A DNA stretch of 64,000 bases from Epiperipatus broadwayi. Its lineage: Eukaryota > Onychophora > Udeonychophora > Euonychophora > Peripatidae. The translations under genes and the position numbers were made by a program. Within the stretch, counting starts at the first letter, position 1. Each line of letters begins with the position of its first letter. This document shows positions 1 to 12,680 of this stretch, one piece after another. Below the pieces are notes generated by a model, which saw only the letters and a list, made by a program, of their open reading frames with translations, searched no databases and was not told the DNA's origin. The DNA lies in NCBI GenBank assembly GCA_028023455.1, contig JAQFVV010000049.1, positions 7,328,647-7,392,646 of the forward strand. The letters run 5' to 3'.

Positions 1-240
1 TGTTAATAAATTAGTGAATAATTCTAAAAATGTCATATCTGTCAACCAGAAAAGTAATGTTGTATATCAAATTTTTTGTTGACGTATGTTATCATATATA
101 GGTAAATCAAGGTGCAGTATACAAAAAAGCTTAAAGAAGCATGAATTGTTATATAAGCACATGAAAAGTAAAAAATAATAATGATTCAATAACTGCTTCA
201 GTTTTCTTGAATCATGAATAAATACATACAATTGTTTGCT
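1..240 (+). pseudogene. Penelope-like element scrap (GIY-YIG domain)
   Basis: This stretch matches 44600-44825 almost end to end, with scattered substitutions and small indels. Read on the + strand in the frame covering about 110-170 it gives GKSRCSIQKSLKEHELLYKH, against GESKCSIEKRLKEHELVYKH in the other copy. That pattern (Y-hIGES, then a basic helix ending in EH) is typical of the GIY-YIG endonuclease domain at the C-terminus of Penelope-like retroelements. Stops and frame changes are present and the window edge cuts the element. The domain call is inference from motif spacing; the repeat relationship is directly visible. Confidence 0.5.
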
Positions 241-850
241 CATTAATTTTAACAAAGTACTGAAGATTATATAGAGTCCTTAAAACAGAAGGAGTTTCAC
301 ATCAAAATTAAAACCTTAATAATGCAATTAAGATTCCTTGCCCTATTGCATACAATAATATTTTACTAAATTCATTTTATTGTATACTAATAATACATTT
401 CTATGTACATTTAACTACTTAAATTTAATCTTTCCAATCCATTTTAATGCTTGAAGCAAGATTTTTAAGTGTATTTATCTCGAAAAACATTTTCTCTTCT
501 AGTTTAGTGCAGTTGAAAGAGCATCCGACTTGGTATGGGTAGTCCCAAGATCGATCTGACTGCTCACAGATCTAGCATTCAAATTCTTATGAACTCCCAA
601 GCAATAAACTATATAGCTTTTTTAAATTTTTTTATATATAGAACAGTACTGTTTATGTTTTAATAAAATCTCATAAGCACTAATAGCAAATAATAATAAA
701 TATTTTATCACTCAGGAATTTATAAAAAGTTTTAGCAATAAAATGATGGAATGGGACTATGGGCCAAATGCTTGAGCTCCATGGCTTGCCAATTTACTAT
801 TGACATAACAATGTAGAGATATAAGACATTCCCATTCACTAACTTTATTG
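241..850. other. AT-rich spacer with one tRNA-like relic
   Basis: No gene is visible. Positions 502-575 (+) look like a degenerate tRNA: a box-A/D-arm-like segment GCAGTTGAAAGAGCATCCGA is followed by an anticodon-arm-like segment, but the T arm is poor. It is probably an old tRNA-derived SINE or tRNA pseudogene. The rest is AT-rich sequence without recognisable features. Confidence 0.35.
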
Positions 851-1360
851 TTGGCATATAAATAACTATTGTTACTAAAAGGAAATATGCCTATGTGTTT
901 GAAAAGGAAGGTTTTTAACAAATGTGTTTTACTAGTTTTTACTTATGGATCTGAGACTTGGACACTTAATAGAAGAGCAATACAGAGACTCCAGACCACT
1001 CAAAGAAGTATGGAGAGATGCATGTTGGGAGTAACAAGAAGAGATCGAAAACGCAATGTATGGGTAAGAGAACAAACAGGTGTTACTGACCTCATTGAAA
1101 AAATTAAAAGATTGAAGTGGAGTTGGGCTGGACATATTGCTAGAAGAGATTATAATAGATGGACAATTGAAATCTTAAACTGGATTTCAATAGATTGTAA
1201 AAGACCCAGAAAGAGATCACATGTGAGATGGATGGATGAAATAAGAAAGTGTGCAGGGGTGATGTGGAGAAGAGAAGCTAAAGATCAGAAAAGATGGATT
1301 AAACTTGGATAGATCTTCATCCTGCAGTGGATTGATAATGGTTTATGATGATGATAAAAA
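850..1360 (+). pseudogene. RTE-clade LINE, 3' end (C-terminal ORF2 fragment)
   Basis: An open frame at 869-1312 encodes 147 residues of the C-terminal region found after the reverse transcriptase of RTE-type LINEs: YGSETWTLNRRAIQRLQTTQ, a MERCMLGVTRRDR segment, then LKWSWAGHIARR and an RKRSHVRWMDEIRK segment. The protein closely matches the C-terminal part of the minus-strand copy at 5784-6260. After the stop comes a short 3' UTR (CCTGCAGTGGATTGATAATGG) and an ATG/GAT-rich tail near 1341-1356, the usual RTE end. The copy is heavily 5' truncated (about 510 bp), lacks endonuclease and polymerase domains, and cannot be autonomous. The first ATG lies inside the domain, so it is not a true start. 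Dead-on-arrival truncation is normal for LINEs. Confidence 0.85.
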
Positions 1361-4300
1361 TGGCTGTGAGGTAACAATTATGATAATGCCGAAATACTAT
1401 ATGCTTGCAGAAATTAGTGTTTTTATCTTGTAGAAGTAAAAAATAAATTAACTAAGATAAGTAAAATATTTAACATATTGACAGTTGTTTAATCTTTTTA
1501 GAACTTTTTAAATTCCAATCAAAAATTCCAATTTCTACATCAACTTTTCAACTCTGATTCATATTATTTAGTCTTTAGAAGTATGAGGTCCCAATTATTT
1601 AGCATAATATTGAATTATTAAATACACATTAAAATAAACCAAATAAATATACAGAAGCAAAATAAAACATTAAAAGCATAAAGCTAAACTAGACAATAAA
1701 TAATCAAAATTATCCTAAATCATAACTCAATCAAACTAGCCAAGAAAATAAACTGTAAATCACTACTAATGGTCTCACTGCTGCAAGCAGGCTTCTCTAT
1801 TGTAAAGAATTACAAAATAAAAACATATGTATACTAAACCTTACCCACAATTCTACATATCTCCCTTCCACCCTTAATATTAAAAGAATTTTTAAATAAA
1901 CAGAATGTTTCAGAAAATCATGTGACATTTGGGCATTAGAGTAATGTAACAAACACAAAAATTCTACTCAGTTTTATCAAACTATGATTTTTTTACTTTA
2001 TGGTGTGTCAATACAGAAATCCTAGATCTTGAATATTTTAATATAATCTACTATTAAGCTAAAAAACATTGATGGAGATTTACTTGTATATTCTAAGAGC
2101 CAATGAACATTGGATAGAGCTGTACTTGGTAATTCTAATAGCCAATAAAAATGTCCACGTAACCTTAGTAAAAATTGTTATAGTTAAAGTATAATAATTG
2201 CAATACATTCATGCTGAATTGATAACAAATTTTCAAACATATTGCATGGTATCATTGGTAGCATATAGTAATTCAGAGATATAGCATATATATTTAATGA
2301 GGTCATTGATTATTCTTAACAGCTTACGAAAATATACGTTGTTCAAAATTAATATTATTTTTATACTGAAAAATGTTTAAATAATCACTCAAATAAATTC
2401 TATTAAGATTTTTCAGTCGTATTTTTCTGTTTTTTTTATTATTTTATTTTAAGTTTTCAGTTTATCTTCAATGCTATAATCAAATACTTAAAGTATAGAT
2501 TCAGTATGATTTATCATTTCTCAGCAAGACAATTGTAAAGAATAGTAGATATATTGAATTATCCCGTGGCAAAAATGAAAGATCAAAGAAATATATTTTT
2601 AATTTTTTTCTTCTGTTTGTTAACCGTCCTGATAAATAATGGTTTATAGTTGATATTGATTGAATATCGTTTCAGGAAATTGATTTTGTTTTAAATATTG
2701 ATTATTGATATGTAGATTTTATTTTTCTAAAAAAAGATATCAATTTTCTAGTATCTTCATATATATGTATGCGTTTGTATGTATATATTAAAGTGTCCAT
2801 AATTTGTTTACCTTTTAATAAACCTTAATATATTTTAAATCTGAAATAGTAATAAATATATACATATAAATCAAAATTACATAAAATAACTGACAATGTT
2901 CAAATAGAATTATTTAATTTATCATAAGGTTTTTAACAAAAAATCTATGGGATTATCCATTTGTTATGAATAACATGCAAAACACTGCCAAAGAAACGAT
3001 ATGCAAATAAGTCAAACTGGAAAAAGTCACATGAGAATATATTGTGAAAAGTAATAGTTATTAATAGAATAACCCATGGGTACACATTGCAATAAAATAT
3101 GATGCCTACCCACTAGTGGTGAAAGTTGCACTCTATTTTTTTTTGCTTTTATAACCTGTGCCTTAACATTAATCTAACAAACTCTAATCAGTTTGAAGCT
3201 TTCATCCTCAATGTAATAATAATTACATATCCAAATAGTAACCAATAAATGAAAGACTAACAAAGCTGGCTGTTATTATTTGTAATTTAACTTTTTGTTG
3301 TAAATCTTTATACTTTGTAAATAAATTACCATAAGTTTTCTTACATAAAAATTGAATGTAAATAATCTGGTAACAAATGCCAATTTGTCTTATAACTGGT
3401 CTTCATTATCTTACTGTATGTCAGAAAATAGATATAAGCTATAATGCAAAAAATTTAAACCTCCTTAAGTGGAACAGAAAGCTTTTGAATAAATTGCTGG
3501 TTTTACCCCATATTCTATTCTGGGCATAGATCTGACCACAGTAATAATAGTTTTGAGGGCATATAGTAAAACATAAGCTTAACAACTATAAATTAAAAAC
3601 CATCAATGTGCAATGCAGGTTAGAATGCATAATCCCTCATTTCGATTAATGAAAAGCAACAAATATTCTTCTGGGAACCAAAATAATGATTTTGTGTCCT
3701 AGCTTAAAGTATTGTCTTACTAACAATATCATAGGTTTTATGTGAAGCAAATATACTCATACACACTCATATGCATGCATATATTTGTCAAACATTTGGA
3801 AAAAAACTATTTTATTGCCTTTTTTATTCTATTTATTTAAATTAATATTGATATTTATATTCTGGAAAAGCATCACCACTATCACCAACCATGTCATTAT
3901 TTAAACATTACAATACTAAAATTCAGATACATATAAATGATGTGATCACATCTTTATTTATATGTGAGTTCATTATTCGTAAAAATTCATTACAATATAT
4001 ATGTGTATGAGTGTTAAAAGTGGTAAAAAGTAAAAAAATTGAAAAAATATATATACAGCATATTGATTGTTGAGCCTTCTACCACATGTTAAAAGTAACC
4101 AGCTTTGTGTTAGAGCAATATACTAAAAGTTATTGAATGTTAACATGGTCATAGAAATTCACAGATTGATACTTTTACAGAAATACAAACATGTTATTCT
4201 TTAATTGGGATTTAAAAAGTATATCTGAGTTAGAAATAATCTCTAGTTTAATAAGTTGTTATTAATAATCATTAATGTATTTATATAAAATGAATGGAAT

Positions 4301-4480
4301 AAACTTGTGATTGCTGAGAGTTTAACACTTGTAAATCAAACAGCAATAGTTTTCTATTTATAAATATTGAATAAATGGTAAAAACATATGTTTCATAAAT
4401 ATGTGATGGAATGGTTTTGAATATAACTAAATTATATGTATATATAAATTATTACTTTTTGAGTTAAATCGTGTATTATT
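1361..4480. other. AT-rich sequence, no gene seen
   Basis: Three kilobases of AT-rich DNA with many short A and T runs. No open frame of recognisable family, no LTR and no clear long inverted repeat. A short match, TTTTTATCTTGTAGAAGTAA, is shared by 1424-1443 and about 9339-9358, hinting at another low-copy repeat. Confidence 0.5.
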
Positions 4481-4485
4481 TTCCA

Positions 4486-4535
4486 TTACATACCGATATT
4501 TCGATGAACTAGCATCTGCCATTGTCAAGGTTAAC
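4486..4535 (-). ncRNA. hammerhead-ribozyme-like core, degenerate
   Basis: The minus strand reads CTTGACAATGG, a short interrupted stem, then CATCGAAATATCGG. This resembles the conserved hammerhead layout CUGANGA - stem II - GAAA - stem III found in Penelope-like elements and related retroposons. Here the first core block is altered and the stem III side does not end in a good NUH triplet, so activity is unlikely. No other part of an element is recognisable around it. Confidence 0.2.
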
Positions 4536-5764
4536 TTTTGAAAGAAAAATCATTAGATCTTAAACAGTAATGTGACTGAATGTGAGATGAGAAATGAGAT
4601 TCAGCTTGAAGTAGTTCAGCATTCAAAATATGAGACTTATCAAAATGTTTATTTCCCTCAGCTTTTTCATCTATTAATTTTAAGTTAATATTAGAAGGCA
4701 GAGATATATCAAAATTCAAATGGTACAGTTTGAATATATTTCAGGTTGACTTTATAAGATTGATCTATGCAGTAACTTCTTCAAATGATAATGTATTCAT
4801 AAACATTGCATCATTGACCAAGTTTTTCAAAATGGTAATTTTGGAATCCCATCAACCTGAAATACATATAGAATATATTGAACATTATATTATTTTTAAC
4901 AATAATATATATAAAGCCTGGCTATAAAATTCGAGCAAAAAATAAGATTTCTAAAGATATATATTTTTGTAAGCACGCAGTATAAGAATCTTTTACAAGT
5001 CAAACTTTCTATAAGTCATTTTAATAATTTTTTTAACATCTTTTTATGATACTTTGCTAATTAACTAAAAAATTGCCATTTTTGTCTGGCCTTCATGGCT
5101 TGATATTGGAACCAATTAATTATTGATATTTCAGAGAGCTGAAATGTTATTGCAATGGTGATCTTACTAAAACCTCAAACTAATGTGAACATAAATACTA
5201 ATCTTTATAGCCATATAAATAAATATTGGATACTAAATATATAGTATTAAGATATATAATATTCCTGAAGAAAGATTTTGATAGTATGCAAATGTGAAGA
5301 AATATTACTTTAGAAATATTGTTATCTAGTCTCAGTGGTACATATTTAATAGGTTATATTTATTTATATAATGAAAAAATTATTAGAAATTACATATTAA
5401 GATCTGAAACTGTGTGTTGCTGAGACAAAACTCTTATTAAGTTAACTGCTAAAGTAAAATTTCAGTCCTTGGATACTTATATAAGATTGTGGAGGAAGAC
5501 AAAAATGATCATTTTTTATTTAATGGGCAGATTAGGGCAAGAGAGCATTATTTGCAAGTTTATTAAAATGACTTCTGGAATATGACTTTAGACTGATTTA
5601 TGTGTTTGAAGAATTAGTTTTTAGAAATATTAATATATTAAATATATATAATCTTTATCAAATTACATCAATTGTAAATAGAATATGTTTTAGAGTAAAA
5701 AAATAGTCTATTGAATAAATTATATATATATGTATAATATGCACTGAAATTATTATGTATATAT
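4536..5764. other. AT-rich sequence, no gene seen
   Basis: Two short open frames (4531-4719 minus, 4730-4927 plus) have no recognisable motif and look like chance frames. An AT-repeat lies at about 5719-5740 next to the (CAT)n tail of the following RTE copy. Confidence 0.5.
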
Positions 5765-7830
5765 ATCATCATCATCATCATCATCAACCATTATCAATCC
5801 ACTGCAGGATGAAGGTCTCTCCAAGTTTAATCCATCTTCTCCAATCTTTAGCTTCTCTTCTCCACAACACCCCTGCACATTTTCTTATTTCATCCATCCA
5901 TCTCGCATGTGGTCTCTTTCTGGGTCTTTTACAATCTTTTGGAATCCAGTTTAAAATTTCAATTGTCCATCTATTATCATCTCTTCTAACAATATGTCCA
6001 GCCCAACTCCATTTCAATCTTTTAATTTTTTCAATAACGTCAGTAACACCTGTTTGTTGTCTTACCCATACATTGCGTTTTCGATCTCTTATTGTTACTC
6101 CCAATATACATCTCTCCATACTTCTTTGAGTGGTCTGAAGTCTCTGTATTGCTCTTCTATTAAGTGTCCAAGTCTCAAATCCATAAGTCAGAACTGGTAA
6201 AACGCATTTGTTAAAAACCATCCTTTTCAAACACATAGGCATATTTCCTTTTAGTATCAAGTTATTTCTATCAAAAGCACTTCAACCAAGTTTAATTCTA
6301 TGATTAATTCCCTCCATTATGTTTCCATCTGTATTAATAATCTGACCAAGGTATTTGTAACTGTTAACTTCTTCTAATTCTTCATAATCAATCTTTATTT
6401 TCATATTTTGAGCAAATCGATTAGTCTTTTTAACATTTATCTTTAGTCCTACTTTTCTACTTTCATCTGCTAACTCCTGCAACATTTCCTGCAGCTCTGA
6501 AGCATTATTTGCAAAAACAACTACATCATCTGCAAAATCTAAATGACTTAAATATTCTCCATTTACTTTAACTCCTTTAGTTTCCCATTTTAATCCACAA
6601 AATACTTCTTGCAGCACTGCTGTAAAAAGTTTTGGAGATATGGAGTCACCTTGGCTTACACCTTTCTCAATGTTGATTTTTCCAGTATCATTATGTAATC
6701 TAATTGTTGCTGTTGCATTTTTATAAATATTTTTTAAAATATGACAATATCCTGGATCTATACCTTGATGATCCAATGCTTTAATCACTGAAGAAATGTG
6801 TATAGAATTGAATGCCTTTTCATAATCTACAAATCCAAAACATAATGACAACTCATATTCGTTTGTCCTTTCTATGACTTCTCTCAATACCTGGATATGA
6901 TCTATTGTACTAAAACCACTTTTAAATCCAGCTTGTTCTCTTGGTTGGTGGAAATCCAAAGTTCTCTATAGATGAGTTGTAATTATCTTGGTAAAAATTT
7001 TATATAAAACTGATAAAAGGCTGATAGGTCTGTAATTTCTAATATCTTCTTTATCACCTTTTTTAAATATTAATATTATTACTGCATTCTTCCAATCTTC
7101 TGGTACATCTTTATCATTTAGACATTTGGTATATAACTTTGCTAAAATTGTTTCTATTTCTTCACCTGCTTCTTTTAATATATCAATTATAATTCCATCA
7201 TTTTCTGGAGCCTTTCCTTTCTTCATACATTTAATTGCATGTCTCACTTCTTCATTTAAAATTCCAGGCAATTCGGAAGATGTAATAGATATAGGAGGTA
7301 CTTGTTCTTTATTACTATATAATGCTTGATAAAAATCTTCTACCAATTTCATGATGTCATCTCTCTTTTTAGTAATAATTTCATCTTTTTTTCTTATTGC
7401 AGATATAAATATCCTACCAATATCAAAATGTTGTTTAACATTCTTGAGGCTTTTACTTTCATCTACAGCTTTCCTTGCTATTTCACAGTTCTACTTTCTT
7501 ATATCATTTTCAACTCTTTTCCGTACCATTTTATAAAATTTGAGATATTCAATTCTTTTTAATACATCATTTTTGTATATCTTCATATTCCTTCTTTTCT
7601 TCATAAATTCTCTAGACTCAGTAGAAATTTTATTAGTCAATTGCTGCTTTTTTCTACCAGCTATCTTTGTTGCAGTTTTTAAAAGTGTATCAGTTATTTT
7701 CATATTAATTTCATTCAAATCTGAATCATGTTCAAAATCTCCTAACACTTGAAACCTATTTGTAAGTTCTAATTTAAATTCATTAGAATGTTTCTGAAGA
7801 TTAGGAATATCAACTGTAAATATATTAAAC
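5765..7830 (-). pseudogene. RTE-clade LINE, 5'-truncated, reverse transcriptase with three stops
   Basis: Reading leftwards from about 7830, one continuous frame covers the linker after the endonuclease (7491-7748), the N-terminal RT fingers (6966-7352), the RT palm (6282-6959) and the C-terminal region (5784-6260). All four open segments are in the same frame, separated only by stops at 7491-7493, 6966-6968 and 6282-6284. Palm motifs are intact: [18 protein letters not shown] in the fingers, then DYEKAF (Asp45 of the 225-residue segment), GVSQGDSISPKLF, DFADDVVVFA (catalytic Asp144-Asp145), and GLKINVKKT. The 3' end is a (CAT)n run at 5767-5786, the RTE-type tail on the other strand. The endonuclease is lost by 5' truncation near 7830. 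The domain order and end sequence are those of the RTE clade widespread in invertebrates. It is inactive as it stands. Confidence 0.88.
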
Positions 7831-8249
7831 AGATGTAGTTATTGAAATACTTTTAAGTATGTGGAAATTTTTGTTATTTTTACTTTAGAAACATCAGTCC
7901 GATGTTAATAGACAATTACAAATTAATCTTGTATTTTGTAAATGCTTTTTGCATTTAAAAGGGAATTCCTCTTTTCAATGCAACTATAATTCTTATATAG
8001 AGACAAGGCTGTTACTGTAAATATATACATGTTTCATGCAAAAAATCTCATAACTTTTTCTACTTTTCTTATTTTACAATAAGCCTTCCACCACAGTATA
8101 ATGCTATATTTTTATAACACATGTAATTGTTGAGATATTTTTAAATATATATATATATATCATTTTAAAGAATAATATATATATATACAGGTATTATTGA
8201 AAGAATTTTTCCAAAGTGAATCATCTATTTTGTTTATCCAGATTGCTTG
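7831..8249. other. AT-rich spacer
   Basis: No gene seen. It contains (TA)n runs at about 8145-8160 and 8176-8187 and ends at the outer edge of the next inverted repeat. Confidence 0.5.
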
Positions 8250-8999
8250 ATAAATAAATAATCAATCAAACAAGATTGAAATAAACAACTATTAATAATT
8301 ATATTTAAATATTTATCAAACCGGCTTTCATCTCCATTGAGACCTTCTCAAGATATTATATTATACAATTCACATAAACAAATAACAATATTCACTCCAT
8401 CTACTAGACATTATTTACATTATATTTCATTTTCTTTTTAAGCATGTCCATATATTATAAATAAATAAATTTAACATATTATACATCTAAAAATTTTAAC
8501 AATATCCCCCCCCCACAAAAAAAAAAAATAATAATAATAATTAAATATATATTTTACATCTTTTAAAAATAAAAATAAATAAATAAATTGGTATTTACAT
8601 ATGTACAACCAGTTCCTACGTTTTCCAATTGTTCAATAAAGCCCATTTCCCACCTAATTTAGCTGGACCTTTTACTATATTTATACATTTGTCTAAGTTT
8701 TCAAGAATATATAATGTTTTTTTTTTTTGGGGGGGGGGTGGATATTGTTAAAATTTTTAGATGTATAATATGTTAAATTTATTTATTTATAATATATGGA
8801 CATGTTTAAAAAGAAAATGAAATATAATGTAAATAATGTCCAGTCGATGGAGTGAATATTGTTATTTGTTTGTGAGAATTGTATAATATAATATCTTGAC
8901 AATGTCTCAATGGAGATGAAAGCCGGTTTGATAAATATTTAAATATAATTATTAATAGTTGTTTATTTCAATCTTGTTTGATCGATTATTTATTTATTT
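8250..8999. mobile_element. large foldback/MITE-like element, ~280-bp inverted arms
   Basis: The left arm (8250-8524) and right arm (8717-8999) are near-perfect reverse complements. Both contain the block reading AAATATTTATCAAACCGGCT (left) or AGCCGGTTTGATAAATATTT (right). The inner edge of each arm is a C-run followed by A-run (left, 8507-8528) and a T-run followed by G-run (right, 8717-8738). The 190-bp loop has no open frame. No transposase is present, so this is a non-autonomous element that would need to be mobilised in trans. The superfamily cannot be assigned because I cannot see a clear target-site duplication. Confidence 0.8.
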
Positions 9000-11510
9000 C
9001 TGTTTGTGACAGCATTATGGACAAATAAATCATAGTGGATATTTGACCATCATAGTGATTGACATTGCTTAAATGTTCAATAGTGAGTATTTTATGTATG
9101 TGAGGAATGTATTGCTTCCATTTGATAATTACATATTTTATATAACATTTTTATTTTTATAATGATTTATAAGTTTTCTCAACTTTTAAATAAAAGATGA
9201 CAAAAATCAAACATTTATTAAATGTGTTCATAAAAATAACAAATTAAGTATTTATTTATTCTCACTGATCATTGAATGTTATATAACTACTGGCTATAGA
9301 ATGCTTTGCTTGGATGATACATATTTATACTATTGTGTTTTTATCTTGTAGAAGTAACTATGAGAGCTATTCTCATATTATATTAAAAATGTATACTATT
9401 GTTTGCCATCACACTTAGTCTTTTTCAACTTTCTTGAAAACAATTAATAAGTTTCATCCATGAAATAATATAATATTAAGTTCAGTTCTCATAGTATAAC
9501 ATTCCTTCCAAGATGTTTGTAATAACTTATACATTTTCCCATGTTCTGAATTATTTATTTGTTGTGTACAATAAATTTGAAAATGTCATTTAAGTTATTA
9601 TTAAAAATATATTTATTAACATTATTATACATCAGTAAATTAAGAGTAATTTTTTAAGTTGCTCTTTGCTTTGTATTGTGTATATTTTAATAATAATATG
9701 TATGTGTACATAACACTGGAATTTCAAAATGGGGGAATCTATCCATAAATGTATAACTGATTCTTTATTGATTAAATCATTTGGATGTTTGACTTTTATT
9801 AATAAAGAAATAATAATAAAGACTGAAAGATAAAAATCAAAACTAATAAATTTAAATATAAAAATTAAAATCTGTATTCACCATTTAAATACTAGCTATT
9901 ACAATGCAATATCTTGATTAACAAAGTGTAAAGAACCATTGGTCATGTCTTATTTAACGAGAAAAAAAGTTTAATGACAATATATTTTTCAGAGTGTAAA
10001 CAATTTGTTTATAGCTAAATAGAAACATTCTTAAATCATTTAAAAGTGATGATTTTATTTAAAGTATTTGCTTTCATTTGTATTTTAATTTGTATTTTAT
10101 AAATTAAATTGATTTCTTTCTCTGTAATCACTCTACATGCCATTATCAGAGGTGAATTTATAATATGATGATAAACACCAATTTTCTGTGCATTCTATAT
10201 TTTTGTAATAAATAAGGTCTTCTCATAACATAATCAAAATTGGACAATTTTAACTTATTTTATAGACCTATATTATAAAAGATCAAAACAAAACAAAAAG
10301 AAACATAATATGTTAAATGCACATTAGAGGATACAGAGATATAACACATTCTTTTAAGTCACATGTTTTCTAGATGCATGAGTAATTAGTTATTACTGAT
10401 GACTAAAATATAAGTATATATATATGTGTGTGTGTGAATAAATTTTAATGTTAATAAAATATCAATAGAAAAAGTCATTAAGTTTTTGACTTTATAGTTC
10501 TATATTTATGCTTTATTTTACATTCATATATTTTTTAACCTTAACTGGTTCATATATGTATTTAATTAATATTAAAATGTAAATAAATTGCTTTTGCTTT
10601 CCAAAGTGTTAAATGCTTAAGTACTGAATTAATTTACATTAAACAAATTAAATGTTATGTAAATAATATCTAAAAATCAATAAATATTTTCTCATCTTTT
10701 ATTTTTTATAACTACTATTAAACTAATAAATCATTCATATAGTTGACAACTTCATAAAATCATAATTTACTGTTAAATTATGTATTTTAATTAATCGTAA
10801 GTATTTAAATATTTATCGGAAATATGTATATTTTTAAAATATAACCTTTTTATAAACTTCAATTTTAATTAATTGTGTCATCTTAAATTTGAAATTATTT
10901 GAGAAATAAATGAATGATTAAAAAAAAAGTTTTTCTATTAGACTAATACTAAATCGTAAAAATAACATCTTGCAAAATTTAATTCTTTTAAAATTATTAA
11001 AATAAAACTAATTTAAAATGGTTATTAATAAAAGTAATTAGGATAATTTAAATATTTATGAACAAATAATCTTAATTTCAGCAATTAAAATTAACCTTGT
11101 CAGAAAAATTATCCAAGAAAATGAATCGATTCTTCAAGTTAATTTTTATAGGAAATATAATTTTTAAAGTGAAATTAATATAAGTTTAATGACATTTTAT
11201 TTAAATAAAATTGATTTTTTAATTATATGTAAAATTATATATGTTATAAAAAATATAAGTTTCTTAAGCAGGCAATAAAAATAAAATATAATAATAATGA
11301 AACAATTTTATATTTCAACAACTTAACCGATCTTCTTCAAAACTCCAATAAAATAAATTTTTAAATTTATTGCAGAGCTCAGCTGCAATAATCTTGCAGT
11401 CAGATATGGAATATATATTTTATATAACTTAATGGCAATTAGAATCAGAATGCACACACAATATAATCAAAAGTAATAATATGTTTTAGTAATCAGATAT
11501 ACAATTATTA
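9000..11510. other. AT-rich sequence, no gene seen
   Basis: Long AT-rich stretch. It holds a short TG microsatellite at about 10424-10434 and many TAAAT-type words, but no domain-bearing frame and no long inverted repeat that I could trace. Confidence 0.5.
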
Positions 11511-12194
11511 ATAATAAGTGTAATAATATTCAAAGCTAAATGGGGTTATAAGTGATTATTAAATCAATCAACACATAGACAATCCCAATATCAATAACAA
11601 TCAATAATCTCAAACTGTTGTCAAGGCAACCTTCTTTTAACTATAATGGTGGAATTCTATCATTATTTATAATCCAATATATTTATATAGAAACTAAAGT
11701 CAGTAAATATTGCAACTTGACCACAGAGATTGAAATTATTGATACAAAGAAGTTTAAATAAACCTCCTTATATAGGTAAATATAATCTGTTTTAAATAGA
11801 GACTAATAAATAGCCAATTATAACATTACAAACAGCAAGTATAATTTTCAAATTGCATCCAAAGTATTACTTAAATAATAAGTATAATAATGTTCAAGGC
11901 TAAATGAGTTTTTAAGTAATCACTAAAATCAATCAGCACCTATTACTCAATACTTTGGGTGCAATTTGAAAATATAATTGCAGTTTGCAATGTTATAATG
12001 GACTATTTATTAGTCTGCATTTAGAAAAGGTTATATTTGCCTGTTTAAGAAGGTTTATTTAAACTTCTTTGTATAAATAATTTCAATCTCTGTAATCAAG
12101 TTGCAATCTTTAGAGTCCGTATAAATATATTGAACCATAAATAAAAGTGGAATTTTATATTTACTGTTAAAAGAAGAGTGTCTTGACAACAGTT

Positions 12195-12274
12195 TGAAAT
12201 TGATTGTTATATATATATATATTGCAATCATAATGAAATTGATTGTTATATATATATATATTGCAATCATAAGC
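12195..12274. repeat. 40-bp tandem duplication with (TA)n core
   Basis: Two identical 40-bp units (12195-12234 and 12235-12274), each GAAATTGATTGTTA, a TA run, then TTGCAATCATAA. They sit exactly at the junction between the foldback right arm and the nested element, so they may have formed during or after that insertion. Confidence 0.85.
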
Positions 12275-12627
12275 AAAGACACCAAAAGGTATGGGTAGTG
12301 AACAGAGTTCAGACCCATATGACTATATAAGCTAATAGGCTTGGATTGAAAACATTAAGGTGTTTTCAGTTTAAGACTCATAGTTTTATAGTTAAGTGGA
12401 GATAAAGGGTGGCTGCTGGAGGGGTGCATTAGATCCTAAGATCTAGGTGCAGTGCTCTCAGATCTCAGATCCAAGGCTTCTCACTGACAAAGGCCACAAG
12501 TCAGAAACTAGTCTGGGGATATTGGATGAGTAGACACTGGATGAGGATTTTATGCACAAGCCTTCTGGCATCCATTGATTACTCTATCTTGCTGTGTGTA
12601 GCAATATGTATAGTGAGTTTTGCCTGT
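12275..12627 (+). repeat. solo arm of the 54.6-55.3 kb inverted-repeat family
   Basis: This 350-bp segment matches the right arm of the palindrome at 55000-55308, sharing AAGACACCAAAA at the start, GACTATATAAGCTAAT, a CAGTGCTCTCAGATC block, AAGCCTTCTGGCATCCA and the terminal GTTTTGCCTGTTTTAAT. Only one arm is present here. It interrupts the older foldback element around it, which gives a relative age. Confidence 0.75.
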
Positions 12628-12680
12628 TTTAATATTGGGATTATTTAAGTTTTGATTGGTTTTAATGATTAATTATTAAT

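Larger units (their letters stand above)
11511..12680. mobile_element. foldback element with a second repeat nested in its right arm
   Basis: The left arm (about 11555-11873) is the reverse complement of 11950-12212 followed by 12628-12680. Matching marks are CAATCCCAATATCAATAACA on the left and TATTGGGATTATTTAAG on the far right, and TTGTCAAGGCAACC against CTTGACAACAG. The spacer 11876-11945 is a direct repeat of the 11511-11580 segment (TCAAGGCTAAATGAG against TCAAAGCTAAATGGG). The right arm is split by about 415 bp of unrelated sequence (12213-12627) belonging to the family at 54620-55308. A further single-arm copy lies at 45291-45600 and carries the uninterrupted junction. Confidence 0.75.

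Noticed and set aside
5767-5786. (CAT)n microsatellite as an independent feature
   Set aside because: It is the 3' tail of the RTE copy, as seen at the other RTE ends.
5755-6200. Two plus-strand open frames (124 and 68 codons)
   Set aside because: They are antisense to the RTE C-terminal region on the minus strand and have no motif of their own.
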